64,000 nucleotides of DNA from SHVO01 sp964576515 (GCA_964576515.1 CAZNUW010000011.1:1-64000), one strand, 5' to 3'; positions 32,233-43,464 are shown, counted from the stretch's first letter. Notes: generated from the letters alone by a model not told the origin. Numbers and translations are program-made.

Positions 32233-33512
32233 TAGAGCAGCATCCGCAAAGGGTCTTCCATGATGCGTTGGAACGCCTGCATGAACTCGGCGCCCACCGC
32301 GCCGTCGACCGAGCGATGGTCGCACGACAAGGTACACGTCACGACGTTGGCGACGACCATCTGGCCGCTCTTTACAACGACGCGCTCTTCGCCCTTACCG
32401 ACAGCCAGGATGCCCGACTGCGGCGGGTTGATGATCGCCTGGAACTCGCGAATGCCGAACATGCCGAGGTTCGAGATCGAGAAGCCGCCGCCCTGGAATT
32501 CCTCCAGTTTCAACTTCTTCGACTTCGCGCGGGCGGCAAGGTCGCGCATCTCGCCCGAGATTTGCGCGACGCTCTTCTGGTCGGCGTTGCGGATAATCGG
32601 CGTGATGAGGCCGTTCGGCGTGGCGACAGCGACAGAGATGTCCACGTTCTCGTACAGAAGCACGGCGTCGTCGGTCCAACTCGAATTGACCTGCGGCACT
32701 TTGCGCAATGCCAAGGCGACGGCCTTGATGACGAAATCGTTCACCGACAGCTTCATCTCGCCTTCGGCGCGTTCGTTCAGTTTCTTACGCAGCGACAGCA
32801 ATTCGTCGATCTGGCAGTCCAGCGACAGATAGAAGTGCGGGATCGTCGACTTGGATTCCGTCAGACGTTTGGCGATGGTCTTGCGGACGCCCGAGTTCGG
32901 CTGTGCCGTGTACGGCTGACCGAAGATGTCGCGCGTACCAGAACCGCTCGCGGCGGCGGCCGGCTTGCGCTTCACCCCACCGGCAATGGCCTGCTCGACG
33001 TCCACGCGAATGATACGACCGCGCGGCCCCGTGCCCGGGATATCGGCAGGATCAATCCCGGCCTCCTTGGCCAAGCGTCGTGCGAGCGGACTGATGAAGA
33101 TGCGTTCGCCTTTCGCGGCCACCGCTTTCGGCGCGGGCGCCGCGGCGGGGGTAACCGCTTTTGGCGCGGGAGCCGCTTGCGGGGCCGGAGCCGCCGCGGG
33201 TTTCGCTTCCGCTTTCGGAGCAGGCGCAGGCGCGGCGGCCTTCGGCGGCGGCGCGGCGCCCATCTTCTCGCCTTCCTCCAAAAGCACGGCGATCGGCTCG
33301 TTCACCGAAACCTTCTCGGTGCCTTCCGGGATCAGGATTTTGCCGAGGACACCTTCGTCCACGGCTTCCATTTCCATCGTGGCCTTGTCGGTTTCGATTT
33401 CGGCGATCACGTCGCCGCTTTTGATCTTGTCGCCTTCTTTCTTCAGCCACTTGGCGAGCTTGCCCTCGGTCATCGTCGGCGAGAGCGCCGGCATCAGGAT
33501 TTGTGTGGACAT
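32232..33512 (-). CDS. pdhC: pyruvate dehydrogenase E2, dihydrolipoamide acetyltransferase
   Basis: 426 residues in the usual order: lipoyl domain (1-80, lipoyl Lys 43 in ETDKATMEME), an Ala/Pro-rich hinge (about 90-135), the peripheral subunit-binding domain (ISPLARRLAKEAGIDP) and the catalytic acetyltransferase domain with HRSVDGA (His 399). It forms the core of the pyruvate dehydrogenase complex. The hinge is strongly Ala/Pro, as expected of a swinging linker. It starts 13 bp downstream of pdhB. Confidence 0.98.
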   Translation of the reverse strand: MSTQILMPALSPTMTEGKLAKWLKKEGDKIKSGDVIAEIETDKATMEMEAVDEGVLGKILIPEGTEKVSVNEPIAVLLEEGEKMGAAPPPKAAAPAPAPKAEAKPAAAPAPQAAPAPKAVTPAAAPAPKAVAAKGERIFISPLARRLAKEAGIDPADIPGTGPRGRIIRVDVEQAIAGGVKRKPAAAASGSGTRDIFGQPYTAQPNSGVRKTIAKRLTESKSTIPHFYLSLDCQIDELLSLRKKLNERAEGEMKLSVNDFVIKAVALALRKVPQVNSSWTDDAVLLYENVDISVAVATPNGLITPIIRNADQKSVAQISGEMRDLAARAKSKKLKLEEFQGGGFSISNLGMFGIREFQAIINPPQSGILAVGKGEERVVVKSGQMVVANVVTCTLSCDHRSVDGAVGAEFMQAFQRIMEDPLRMLL

Positions 33513-33524
33513 CGCGCCCTCTCC

Positions 33525-34883
33525 TTACCGGTACATCGCGGCTTTGGCGGCGGCGACAATGTCCTCCACCTGCGGCAGCGCCATGTATTCAAGGTTCGCG
33601 GCATACGGCAACGGAACGTCCTTCGCGCACACGCGGCCGACAGGCGCATCCAGATAGTCGAAGGCCTGCTCCATGACGACGGCGGCGATTTCGGAACCGA
33701 TGCCGCACACGGCCCAACCTTCCTCGCAACTCACGATACGGTTGGTCTTCTTCACGGACTCGACGATCGTCGCGGTGTCCAGCGGCCGGATGCTGCGCAG
33801 GTTGATGACTTCCGCGTCGATGCCTTCCTCAGCGAGCTTTTCGGCGGCCTTCAAGGCCTTGCCGACCATGATCGAGTAGGCGGTCAAAGTGATGTCCTTG
33901 CCCGGACGCTCGATCTTCGCAACGCCGATCGGCGTGACGACGTCGCCCTCCGGAACCGGGAAGCTCTGGCCGTAGAGGATTTCGTTCTCAAGGAAGATCA
34001 CCGGGTTCGGATCGCGGATCGCGGCCTTGAGCAGGCCTTTCGCGTCCGCCGCCGACCACGGCGCCAGCACCTTGAGCCCCGGAATGTGCGCGTACCAGCT
34101 TGCGAAATCCTGGCTGTGTTGCGCGCCGACGCGCGCGGCCGCGCCGTTCGGACCGCGGAACACCATCGGGCTACCCATCTGCCCGCCGGACATATAGAGC
34201 GTCTTGGCGGCGGAGTTGATGAGGTGATCCATCGCCTGCATGGCGAAGTTGAACGTCATGAACTCGACGATCGGTTTCAGGTTGCCGAACGCCGCGCCCA
34301 CCGCAATACCGGCGAAGCCGTGTTCGGTGATCGGGGTATCGATCACGCGGCGCGCGCCGAACTCCTGCAACAAACCCTGGCTGACTTTATAGGCGCCCTG
34401 GTACTCGGCGACTTCCTCGCCCATGAGGAACACGCGGTCGTCGGCGCGCATCTCTTCCGCCATGGCGTCGCGCAAAGCTTCACGCACGGTCTGCATCTTG
34501 CCGCCTTCCATCTCGGCTTCACGCGCCGGAGCGGCGGCAGCGGGCGGCGGTGGCGCGGCCGGAGCCGCGGGCGCCTTGGCGTCCTGCGCCGGAGCGGGCG
34601 CGGTCTGCGCCGGCGCGTCCTTGATCGATGCGACGGTTTCGCCGTCTTCGAGCAGCACCGCGATCGGCACGTTCACCGCAACCCCTTCGGTGCCTTCGGC
34701 GACGAGGATCTTACCGACGACACCTTCATCCACGGCTTCCATTTCCATGGTGGCTTTGTCGGTTTCGATCTCGGCGATGACTTTACCGGTCTGGACTTTG
34801 TCGCCTTCCTTCACAAGCCACTTGGCGAGCTTGCCTTCGGTCATCGTGGGCGACAGGGCGGGCATCAGAATTTGAACGGACAT
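33525..34883 (-). CDS. pdhB: pyruvate dehydrogenase E1 beta subunit with N-terminal lipoyl domain
   Basis: 452 residues. An N-terminal lipoyl domain (1-80, Lys 43) is joined by an Ala/Pro linker to the E1 beta transketolase-like domain, which starts near residue 128 (MQTVREALRDAMAEEM) and contains VGAAFGNLKPIVEFMTF. The E1 beta-lipoyl fusion is typical of alphaproteobacteria. The lipoyl domain is nearly identical to that of PdhC over its first 45 residues, so it probably arose from it. It follows pdhA by 15 bp. Confidence 0.97.
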   Translation of the reverse strand: MSVQILMPALSPTMTEGKLAKWLVKEGDKVQTGKVIAEIETDKATMEMEAVDEGVVGKILVAEGTEGVAVNVPIAVLLEDGETVASIKDAPAQTAPAPAQDAKAPAAPAAPPPPAAAAPAREAEMEGGKMQTVREALRDAMAEEMRADDRVFLMGEEVAEYQGAYKVSQGLLQEFGARRVIDTPITEHGFAGIAVGAAFGNLKPIVEFMTFNFAMQAMDHLINSAAKTLYMSGGQMGSPMVFRGPNGAAARVGAQHSQDFASWYAHIPGLKVLAPWSAADAKGLLKAAIRDPNPVIFLENEILYGQSFPVPEGDVVTPIGVAKIERPGKDITLTAYSIMVGKALKAAEKLAEEGIDAEVINLRSIRPLDTATIVESVKKTNRIVSCEEGWAVCGIGSEIAAVVMEQAFDYLDAPVGRVCAKDVPLPYAANLEYMALPQVEDIVAAAKAAMYR

Positions 34884-34898
34884 CTCTACACCCTCCCC

Positions 34899-35900
34899 TT
34901 AAGCGACCAGCACATCGGTCCAGAGTTCCGACGGATCGGGCTCGGGGCTTGTCTGTGAGAATTCCGCGGCTTCGAGCACGATCTCCTTGATCTCCTTGTC
35001 GATGGCCTTGAACGCCTCTTCGTCGCCGGCCTTCATGGCGATCAGCTTCGCGCGCAGACCGTCGATCGGGTCATGCTCGGCGCGCATCTTTTCCAGCTCT
35101 TCCTTCGTCCGGTACTTCGCCGGATCCGACATGGAGTGTCCGCGATAGCGATAGGTCTTGGCTTCCATCAACACCGGGCCGTTGCCCGCGCGGATGTATT
35201 CGGCCGCTTCAAGACCGGCTTCACGCACGGCCAACACGTCCATCCCGTCGACCACCATGGTCTTCAGCTTGTAGGGAATGCCGCGCGCCGCGAGATCGCC
35301 ACCCGCCGTGGAGCGTTCGACCGACGTACCCATGCCGTACTTATTGTTCTCAACGATGAAAAGGACAGGCAGCTTCCACAGGGACGCCATGTTGAAGGTC
35401 TCGTAAACCTGGCCCTGGTTGAAGGCGCCGTCGCCCATGTAAGCCATCGCGAGACCGCCATCGCCTTTGTATTGGTGGGCGAAAGCAAGGCCCGCGCCGA
35501 TGGGAACCTGCGCGCCGACGATGCCGTGTCCGCCATAGAATCCTTTTTCGCGGCTGAACATGTGCATCGAGCCGCCCTTACCCTTGGAGTACCCGTCCTT
35601 GCGGCCCGTCAGCTCGGCCATGACGCCCTTGGGGTCCATGCCGCACGCAAGCATATGGCCGTGATCGCGATAACTGGTGATGATGGAATCGCCCGGGTTG
35701 CACACCGACTGAAGGCCGACCACCACGGCCTCCTGGCCGATATAGAGGTGGCAGAAGCCCCCGATCAAACCCATTCCGTAAAGCTGGCCGGCGCGTTCCT
35801 CGAACCGGCGAATCAGAAGCATTTCCCGGTAAAATCGCATCAGCATGTCCGCCGACGGTTTCTCGGTGGCGCCCTTGGACGCCGGCTTCTTTATCGCCAT
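34899..35900 (-). CDS. pdhA: pyruvate dehydrogenase E1 alpha subunit
   Basis: 333 residues. The thiamine diphosphate motif GDGAFNQGQVYETFNMA and the phosphorylation-loop-like YRYRGHSMSDPAKYR are intact; FYREMLLIRRFEE opens the domain. It binds thiamine diphosphate with PdhB and decarboxylates pyruvate. The ATG at 35900 follows GGGAGAAG; an upstream in-frame ATG at 36017 adds a polar stretch with no such site. About 290 bp separate it from ftsB, the only large gap in the block, so the operon promoter must lie there or further upstream. Confidence 0.97.
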   Translation of the reverse strand: MAIKKPASKGATEKPSADMLMRFYREMLLIRRFEERAGQLYGMGLIGGFCHLYIGQEAVVVGLQSVCNPGDSIITSYRDHGHMLACGMDPKGVMAELTGRKDGYSKGKGGSMHMFSREKGFYGGHGIVGAQVPIGAGLAFAHQYKGDGGLAMAYMGDGAFNQGQVYETFNMASLWKLPVLFIVENNKYGMGTSVERSTAGGDLAARGIPYKLKTMVVDGMDVLAVREAGLEAAEYIRAGNGPVLMEAKTYRYRGHSMSDPAKYRTKEELEKMRAEHDPIDGLRAKLIAMKAGDEEAFKAIDKEIKEIVLEAAEFSQTSPEPDPSELWTDVLVA

Positions 35901-36188
35901 GGTATCTTCTCCCGTTAAACGCACATCCCGCGCGGCGCCGTTTCGATGACGGCACCGTCGCCGCCCTTCCCCATCAAGAGCCTTTGAAGTCTGCCAGTCC
36001 GCCGCGCGGCGGGCCAAGCGGAAATGAGGCTAAGTGGTTGTTGCCACGCAAATCTCGCGCTGCGGCAAAACTTTAATTACGCATCAAAAGACGCTGCGGC
36101 AATTTTATTGCGCACATTTTTTGCACATAACAATGCTTACTATGTTTCAGCCCGAATCGCAGGCGTCATTAAAATAGCAAGATATTTA

Positions 36189-36524
36189 TTATCGGCCGGA
36201 AATGGGATCCGCGTCGGGGATCGGCACAATCAGATCATCGGCATGCACGACGCCCAGCATCGCGCGGGCGCGCTCTTCGAGCATGTCGCGATCCAGGCTT
36301 TCGGGGCGAAGCAGGCCCACCCGATGCTCCAGGATTTTTTTCTGCGCGGTGACTTCGGCGAGTTCGTAATCCGCCTTTTCGATCTCGTAGCGCAGGTTCC
36401 ACCACGCCACCAAGCCGCGGTCGCCCTGCACAGCGTGATAAATGAAATAGCCGATCAGCGCGGCCCCCGCGAGCGGGGCCAGGATCTGTCGAACTTTATA
36501 GCGGGCGTCCTTGCGTGCGATCAT
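36189..36524 (-). CDS. ftsB: septum formation initiator FtsB/DivIC
   Basis: A 111-residue bitopic protein: a transmembrane helix at about 14-33 (LAPLAGAALIGYFIYHAV), then a coiled coil of about 45 residues (IEKADYELAEVTAQKKILEHRV) and a short C-terminal tail with LDRDMLEERARAML, the conserved FtsB end. It links FtsQ and FtsL in the division complex at the inner membrane. It lies downstream of eno in many alphaproteobacteria; here a divergent acetyltransferase gene has come between them. Confidence 0.9.
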   Translation of the reverse strand: MIARKDARYKVRQILAPLAGAALIGYFIYHAVQGDRGLVAWWNLRYEIEKADYELAEVTAQKKILEHRVGLLRPESLDRDMLEERARAMLGVVHADDLIVPIPDADPISGR

Positions 36525-36607
36525 GCAAGGTGAATCGAATCACGCCCGAGTCACGCGGTCAATGTGGCAAATTTGACTCACACAGATTCGATGCGAACGA
36601 GTTTTCG

Positions 36608-37165
36608 ATGGATCACATCTTTCCCGCGATCGAAACCCCGCGCTTGCGACTGCGCTGCGTCGAGGATCGCGACGCCGCCGCGCTCTCGTCCCTCATGACG
36701 CCGGCCATCAGCAATTGGGTCGCCAGTTGGCCCTCACCTCTCCCGATCGACGCCGCACGGGACCGCATTGCCAAAGCCCGGAACACCGCGGCGAAAGGCC
36801 ACGCCGTGCCGCTGGTAATCGCGCACCGCGCCGGGGACGACGCCATCGGCTGGGCCGCGGTCAATCGTTCACAGGAAGACGGACGTCAGGGCCTTTTTGG
36901 ATATTGGCTTGGCGCGCCGTCTCACGGCCAAGGCTACATGCGCGAGGCCGCGCCCGCCGTTTTACGCGCGGGCTTCAGGATCCTGGATGTCGCGATCATC
37001 GCCGCGGGCGCGCAAGTGGCGAACGCGGCGTCCCTTGCCGTCCTGAAAGGCTGCGGCATGCGCTTCGTGGACGAACGGATGATCCACGCCCCGGCCCGCG
37101 GCCGGGACGAACTTTGCGCCTGGTACGAGATAACGGCCGCCGAAGACGCGGCCGCCCGGCCTTAG
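36608..37165 (+). CDS. GNAT-family N-acetyltransferase (RimJ/RimL-like)
   Basis: A 185-residue protein beginning IETPRLRLRCVEDRDAAALS, the usual start of RimJ/RimL-like acetyltransferases, with GLFGYWLGAPSHGQGYMREA as the acetyl-CoA-binding region and NAASLAVLKGCGM before the final strand. It probably acetylates the N-terminus of a protein or a small amine; the target is unknown. I chose the ATG at 36608, where the family similarity starts, over 36515. Its last 4 bp overlap the end of the convergent enolase gene. It interrupts the eno-ftsB neighbourhood and looks like an insertion there. Confidence 0.87.
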   Translation: MDHIFPAIETPRLRLRCVEDRDAAALSSLMTPAISNWVASWPSPLPIDAARDRIAKARNTAAKGHAVPLVIAHRAGDDAIGWAAVNRSQEDGRQGLFGYWLGAPSHGQGYMREAAPAVLRAGFRILDVAIIAAGAQVANAASLAVLKGCGMRFVDERMIHAPARGRDELCAWYEITAAEDAAARP

Positions 37166-38454
37166 CGGCCGATCCCGCGCTTCTTCTTGAACGCCGCGCC
37201 GCCGTACACCGCCGCCGGCCCAAGCTCCTGCTCGATCCGGATGAGTTGGTTGTACTTGGCCAGGCGGTCCGAGCGCGACAGCGAGCCCGTCTTGATCTGA
37301 CCGCAGTTGGTCGCCACGGCGATGTCCGCGATGGTCGCATCCTCGGTTTCGCCCGAGCGGTGCGACAGGACGGCGGTGTAGCCGGCCTTGTGGGCCATCT
37401 CGACCGCCGCCAGGGTTTCCGTCAGCGTGCCGATCTGGTTCACCTTCACGAGGATGGAGTTCGCGAGCCCCTTGTCGATACCGTCCGACAGCCGCGCCGG
37501 GTTGGTGACGAACAGGTCGTCGCCGACCAACTGCACCTTCGCGCCGATAGCCTTGGTGAGCGCCGCCCACCCCTCGAAATCGTCTTCGGCCATGCCGTCC
37601 TCGATGGAGACGATGGGGTAGCGCTTCACGAGGTCCTCGTAGAACTTCACCATGCCGGCGGCGTCGAGGGTTTTTCCTTCACCTTCCATGACATAGCGAC
37701 CATCTTTGAAGAATTCGGTTGAAGCGGAATCCAAGGCCAGGACCACATCGCTGCCGGGCTTATAACCGGCGGCCTCGATCGCTTTCATAATGAAGGCCAA
37801 CGCCGCGTCGGCGCTGGCGAGATTCGGGGCGAAACCGCCTTCGTCGCCGACGTTGGTGTTATGACCGGCATCCTTCAGTTGCTTCTTCAGCGCCTGGAAG
37901 ATTTCAGCCCCCATGCGGATGGCGTCCGCGCCTGTGGGCGCGCTCACCGGCATGACCATGAATTCCTGGATATCGATCGGATTGTCGGCGTGGGCCCCGC
38001 CGTTCACGATGTTCATCATGGGCACCGGCAGAAGGTGAGCGCCCGCGCCGCCGATGTAGCGGTACAGGGGCAGACCCGCGTCCATGGCGGCGGCCTTCGC
38101 GACCGCCAGCGAGACCCCAAGGATGGCGTTCGCGCCGAGGCGCTTCTTGTTCGGCGTGCCGTCCAGGCCGATCATCGTGCGGTCGATATGGACCTGGTCA
38201 TTGGCGTCCAGGCCGCCGATGGCGGCGAACAATTCGCCGTTCACCGCGTCCACCGCCTTGCGGACGCCCTTGCCGCCGTAGCGGGTCTTGTCGCCGTCGC
38301 GCAATTCGGCGGCTTCGTGCGCCCCGGTCGAGGCGCCCGACGGGACAGCCGCGCGGCCGAAAGCACCGCTTTCAAGGGTCACATCCACTTCAACGGTGGG
38401 GTTTCCGCGGGAGTCCAGGATTTCCCGGCCGACGATCTCGACAATGGCGCTCAT
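37162..38454 (-). CDS. eno: enolase
   Basis: 430 residues; converts 2-phosphoglycerate to phosphoenolpyruvate. Diagnostic stretches are REILDSRGNPTVEVDV at the N-terminus, GDEGGFAPN, QLVGDDLFVTNP, KVNQIGTLTET with the catalytic lysine, and SHRSGETEDATIADIAV. Length and order are standard. The ATG at 38454 is where the family begins. A weak start site GGAT-like purine run precedes it. Its end overlaps the acetyltransferase gene by 4 bp in convergent orientation. Confidence 0.99.
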   Translation of the reverse strand: MSAIVEIVGREILDSRGNPTVEVDVTLESGAFGRAAVPSGASTGAHEAAELRDGDKTRYGGKGVRKAVDAVNGELFAAIGGLDANDQVHIDRTMIGLDGTPNKKRLGANAILGVSLAVAKAAAMDAGLPLYRYIGGAGAHLLPVPMMNIVNGGAHADNPIDIQEFMVMPVSAPTGADAIRMGAEIFQALKKQLKDAGHNTNVGDEGGFAPNLASADAALAFIMKAIEAAGYKPGSDVVLALDSASTEFFKDGRYVMEGEGKTLDAAGMVKFYEDLVKRYPIVSIEDGMAEDDFEGWAALTKAIGAKVQLVGDDLFVTNPARLSDGIDKGLANSILVKVNQIGTLTETLAAVEMAHKAGYTAVLSHRSGETEDATIADIAVATNCGQIKTGSLSRSDRLAKYNQLIRIEQELGPAAVYGGAAFKKKRGIGR

Positions 38455-38540
38455 GACGGCATCCTCTGTGGCGAAAGATGGCCGGTTGATGCGGGAAAAG
38501 CGCCCCCTGGTCAAGGTGGCAGGTCAAGCCGGCGGGCGGC

Positions 38541-38816
38541 CTAGTCCAGAAGGTCGCCGTATTCGGGGTGGCGCCGGAACCAGGACGTCGCATAACCGCA
38601 AAGAGGCACGACTTTCAGCCCCCTGGCGCGCGCCTGCCCGGCGACCCGTTCCATGAGCCGCCCCGCCGCGCCGGTGCCGCGCAAGGGGACGGCGGCCTCG
38701 ACGTAAGGGATCAGCATCCGGCCGTCCGCGATCCGATAGGACGCATACGCGACATGTCCGCCTTCGGTGAGTTCAAACCGGCCTTGTGCGCTGTTGTCGG
38801 CGAAGGCGTCGGTCAT
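38541..38816 (-). CDS. small GNAT acetyltransferase (COG2388/YjdJ-like)
   Basis: A 91-residue minimal GNAT domain: RFELTEGGHVAYASYRI, then a VPLRGTGAAGRLMERVA acetyl-CoA loop, VVPLCGYATSWFRRHPEY at the end. This is the COG2388 family of very short acetyltransferases, whose substrates are unknown. It follows the UPF0114 gene by 7 bp and precedes eno by 86 bp on the same strand, so it may be transcribed with them. Confidence 0.88.
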   Translation of the reverse strand: MTDAFADNSAQGRFELTEGGHVAYASYRIADGRMLIPYVEAAVPLRGTGAAGRLMERVAGQARARGLKVVPLCGYATSWFRRHPEYGDLLD

Positions 38817-38823
38817 GAGACCC

Positions 38824-39357
38824 TTAGTGGTCCGAGGAGTGCGACAGCTTTTCGACGTAGGCGATGCCTACCGCGGACAGAATGAACACACAGTGGATGA
38901 TGGTCTGCCACATCACGCCGGTTTCCGTGAACGCCGCGCTCGGGCTGCCAAGGCCGCCGGCCTCGATAAACGTCCGCAGAAGGTGGATGGACGAAATTCC
39001 GATGATCGCCATCGCCAGCTTGATCTTCAGCACACTGGCGTTCACTTGGCTCAGCCACTCGGGCTGGTCCGGATGTCCGCCGAGCTTCAGCCGCGAAACA
39101 AAAGTCTCGTAGCCGCCGACGATCACCATGATGAGCAGGTTCGAGATCATCACCACGTCGATCAGACCCAGCACGACCAGCATGATCTGCATTTCGCCGA
39201 AGGTGGTGGCGTGCGTCACCAGATGCCACAGTTCCTTGATAAACAGCATGACATAGACGCCCTGAGCGACGATGAGCCCCAGGTACAACGGCACCTGCAG
39301 CCAGCGCGAGGCGAAGATCAGCGCCGGCAAGGGACGCAACTGTTGGCGGTCAGACAT
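38824..39357 (-). CDS. UPF0114 (YqhA-like) membrane protein
   Basis: A 177-residue inner-membrane protein of the UPF0114/TIGR00645 family. Four hydrophobic helices are visible at about 17-38, 56-82, 107-128 and 145-165, with the family's FASRWLQVPLYLGLIVAQ at the start and HLLRTFIEAG between helices 3 and 4. The function is unknown. It stands upstream of the small acetyltransferase gene. Confidence 0.92.
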   Translation of the reverse strand: MSDRQQLRPLPALIFASRWLQVPLYLGLIVAQGVYVMLFIKELWHLVTHATTFGEMQIMLVVLGLIDVVMISNLLIMVIVGGYETFVSRLKLGGHPDQPEWLSQVNASVLKIKLAMAIIGISSIHLLRTFIEAGGLGSPSAAFTETGVMWQTIIHCVFILSAVGIAYVEKLSHSSDH

Positions 39358-39447
39358 GGGAGTTCCGATCAGAATGGGCCCGAGGCGGCTTAAGTGGCGT
39401 AGCGGCGGAAAATTTTCAAGCGACGGCGCGTAACCCGGACGTATCCG

Positions 39448-40287
39448 CTAGACCGCGACCGGGTTGGCTTTCGCCACCTGATCGAAGGCCTTCAGAGTGG
39501 CCAAAATCCCAGGCATATCCTTGAGATAGATCATGTTCGGCCCATCGGACGGCGCATGGTCCGGGTCCGGATGGGTTTCCATGAACACCGCCGCGACGCC
39601 GACCGAAACGGCAGCGCGCGCGATCACGGGCGCGAACGCCCGGTCGCCACCGGAACTGGTTCCCTGCCCGCCCGGCTGCTGCACGGCGTGGGTGGCGTCC
39701 ATCACCACGGGGTAACCGGTCTTGGCCATGATGGGCAGGCTGCGCATGTCGGCGACGAGTGTGTTGTAGCCGAAGGACACGCCACGCTCCGTCACCAGGA
39801 TGCGCTCGTTCCCCGTGGACTCAACCTTCTTCACCACATTGGCCATGTCCCACGGCGCCAGGAACTGGCCCTTCTTCACGTTGATGACCGCCTTGGTCTG
39901 GCCCGCGGCCAGCAGAAGGTCCGTCTGACGGCACAGGAACGCCGGGATCTGCATCACATCGACCACCTCGGCCACCGGCTGACAGTGCTCGATCTCGTGA
40001 ATATCGGTAAGCGTCGGCAGGCCGAGCTTTTCCTTGATCTCGGCGAAGACCGGCAATGCGTCTTTGAGGCCGATGCCACGGCGGCCGCTGACACTGGTGC
40101 GGTTCGCCTTGTCGAACGAGCTTTTATAGATGAGGCCGAGACCGGCCTTGGCGGCGATCTCTTTAAGGGCGCCGGCGACTTCCAGCGCATGGGCGCGGCT
40201 CTCCATCTGGCAAGGCCCGGCGATGATCGCGAGCGGGCTGGCGTTGCTGATGGTGATATTGCCGACGGTGACTGATTTTGTGCTCAT
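39448..40287 (-). CDS. kdsA: 3-deoxy-8-phosphooctulonate synthase
   Basis: 279 residues; condenses arabinose 5-phosphate and phosphoenolpyruvate to give Kdo 8-phosphate for lipopolysaccharide. Key blocks are LAIIAGPCQMESR, IYKSSFDKANRTS, KKGQFLAPWDM, RGVSFGYNTLV and the C-terminal ETHPDPDHAPSDGPN. The presence of the Cys in GPCQME fits the metal-dependent type, but I would not press that. The start at 40287 begins the family; the longer frame to 40440 runs across the divergent OsmC promoter. Confidence 0.98.
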   Translation of the reverse strand: MSTKSVTVGNITISNASPLAIIAGPCQMESRAHALEVAGALKEIAAKAGLGLIYKSSFDKANRTSVSGRRGIGLKDALPVFAEIKEKLGLPTLTDIHEIEHCQPVAEVVDVMQIPAFLCRQTDLLLAAGQTKAVINVKKGQFLAPWDMANVVKKVESTGNERILVTERGVSFGYNTLVADMRSLPIMAKTGYPVVMDATHAVQQPGGQGTSSGGDRAFAPVIARAAVSVGVAAVFMETHPDPDHAPSDGPNMIYLKDMPGILATLKAFDQVAKANPVAV

Positions 40288-40405
40288 GGTCCGGGAATAT
40301 AGTGCGTTAAATGCAAGGCCGCCATGCCCGTAGGCCGATTGTCGGACGGGATTGTTATACTCAAATCTCCAACGCCCCACCTTACGTGAGCGAAAGGATC
40401 TTCCG

Positions 40406-40867
40406 ATGTCCGAGCACAAGGCCACCGTCGAGTGGCGCAAACCCAGCCCCGACTTCCTGAAAGGCCGCTACTCACGCGAACATACGTGGACCTTCGACGG
40501 CGGCGAGCGCGTGCTGGCCTCGGCGTCCCCGTCCGTCGTGCCCGTGCCCATGTCCAATCCCGCGGGCGTAGATCCCGAGGAGGCTTTCGTGGCCGCGCTT
40601 TCAAGCTGCCACATGCTCACCTTCCTCGACCTCGCCCGCCGCAAGGGCTTCACCATCGAACACTATGTCGATGAAGCGGTCGGCCATCTCGCCAAGAACG
40701 CCGAAGGCGCGCTGTGGATCTCGGACGTGACGCTCAACCCCAAGATCACCTATACCGGCGACAAGCGCCCCACAGCGGCGGAGGAGGAAGACCTCCACCA
40801 CGCCGCGCACAAAATGTGCTTCATCAGCAATTCGGTGAAAACGGACGTGAGGGTCGCGGGCGCTTAG
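40406..40867 (+). CDS. OsmC-family peroxide reductase
   Basis: A 153-residue protein with the two redox cysteines of OsmC: one in ALSSCHMLTFLDLARRKG and one in AAHKMCFISNSV. It is expected to reduce organic hydroperoxides in the cytoplasm. The ATG at 40406 follows GAAAGGAT. It is divergent from kdsA, with 118 bp between starts, and its last 4 bp overlap the convergent Sel1-repeat gene. Confidence 0.93.
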   Translation: MSEHKATVEWRKPSPDFLKGRYSREHTWTFDGGERVLASASPSVVPVPMSNPAGVDPEEAFVAALSSCHMLTFLDLARRKGFTIEHYVDEAVGHLAKNAEGALWISDVTLNPKITYTGDKRPTAAEEEDLHHAAHKMCFISNSVKTDVRVAGA

Positions 40868-41700
40868 CCGCGCTTCGCCGTCCACTTGGCGACAAGGATG
40901 TCGGCCCGGGCGCGCACCGTCTCGGGGAAGCTTTTCCCCATACGCTCCACATCCGCCGTGATGTGCTGGCGGGCGCGCACGTCGACAATGTCGAGCTGCG
41001 GGTTTTTCGCCGCGATGGACAGCCACACGTAGGCAATCACGATGTCGGCTTCGACGCCGGCGCCGTCGCGGTAAGCCATGCCGAGGCCCACCTGGCCCTC
41101 CGGATGACCGCTTTGAGCGGCCTCGCGGAACCACTTCACGGCTTCGACATGATCTGGCGCGATATCCTCGCCCGCACTCAAGAGATGCGCCAGGAACACC
41201 TGCGCGCCGATATGTCCTTGCTCGGCGGCGCGGCGGGAATGGTTTGCCGCAAGGCCCGCGTCCTTCGGGCCGCCGAGACCGCGCGATTCAAGCACAGCGA
41301 GGCCGTAGCTCGCCTCACGGATGTCCTGTTCGGTGGCCGCCATGTACCAGCGGCGCGCCTGGACGAAGTCCTGCATGGTGCCGCGGCCGTTCTCGTAGTT
41401 CCGCGCCAGCGCCGTCTGCGCCTCGGGGTGCCCCTTTTCGGCCGCGCGCAAATACCACTTCACGGCCTCTTCGGGCTTGTGATCGGGATTGCCGAACCCG
41501 CCGTCCATGATGGCGCCCACGACATACTGGGCGAACGGCACGCCGTTCTCCGCGTAAGGCATCACGAGCACGAGGGCGTTTTGATAGTCCCCCTTCCGAA
41601 GGGCGAAGTAGGCGTCGTCGAGGGGAGCGGCGTGTACGGCGAGCGGTGTCGCAAAGGGCGCGAAAGCGAGGAACGCGGCAACCAATGTGAACTTTCGCAT
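40864..41700 (-). CDS. exported Sel1-repeat protein
   Basis: A 278-residue protein with a signal peptide (about 1-24, ending AVHA) and five or six Sel1-like repeats, each containing a motif such as AVKWYLRAAEKGHPEAQTAL or RRAAEQGHIGAQVFLA. The repeats form a helical solenoid for protein contacts, so it probably scaffolds an envelope process. A C-terminal IAYVWLSIAA block closes the array. It lies 26 bp downstream of pyrG, but convergent with OsmC. Confidence 0.92.
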   Translation of the reverse strand: MRKFTLVAAFLAFAPFATPLAVHAAPLDDAYFALRKGDYQNALVLVMPYAENGVPFAQYVVGAIMDGGFGNPDHKPEEAVKWYLRAAEKGHPEAQTALARNYENGRGTMQDFVQARRWYMAATEQDIREASYGLAVLESRGLGGPKDAGLAANHSRRAAEQGHIGAQVFLAHLLSAGEDIAPDHVEAVKWFREAAQSGHPEGQVGLGMAYRDGAGVEADIVIAYVWLSIAAKNPQLDIVDVRARQHITADVERMGKSFPETVRARADILVAKWTAKRG

Positions 41701-41726
41701 AGTACCGCCTTCCCTGATGACCTGCC

Positions 41727-43355
<1,629 letters not shown>

Positions 43356-43464
43356 GGGCGGCTAATGTAACTCAAGTTGCGCGCGCGACAAGCCCGCGCG
43401 TCGACGAAGGTGGGACGGGTGGTGAGGGCGGCGGTGCGGAGCGTTCCCCGGCACCGCCATGACG

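Noticed and set aside
29731..34958. Plus-strand open frames of 834 and 896 codons opposite lipA/lpd and pdhC/pdhB
   Set aside because: They are shadows of well-known enzymes on the other strand, with low-complexity translation and no homologous features.
36060..36188. AT-rich stretch between pdhA and ftsB with TTGTTA and AATAAA on the minus strand as a promoter
   Set aside because: The boxes match only loosely, several alternatives score alike and nothing is shared with other genes, so no promoter was listed.
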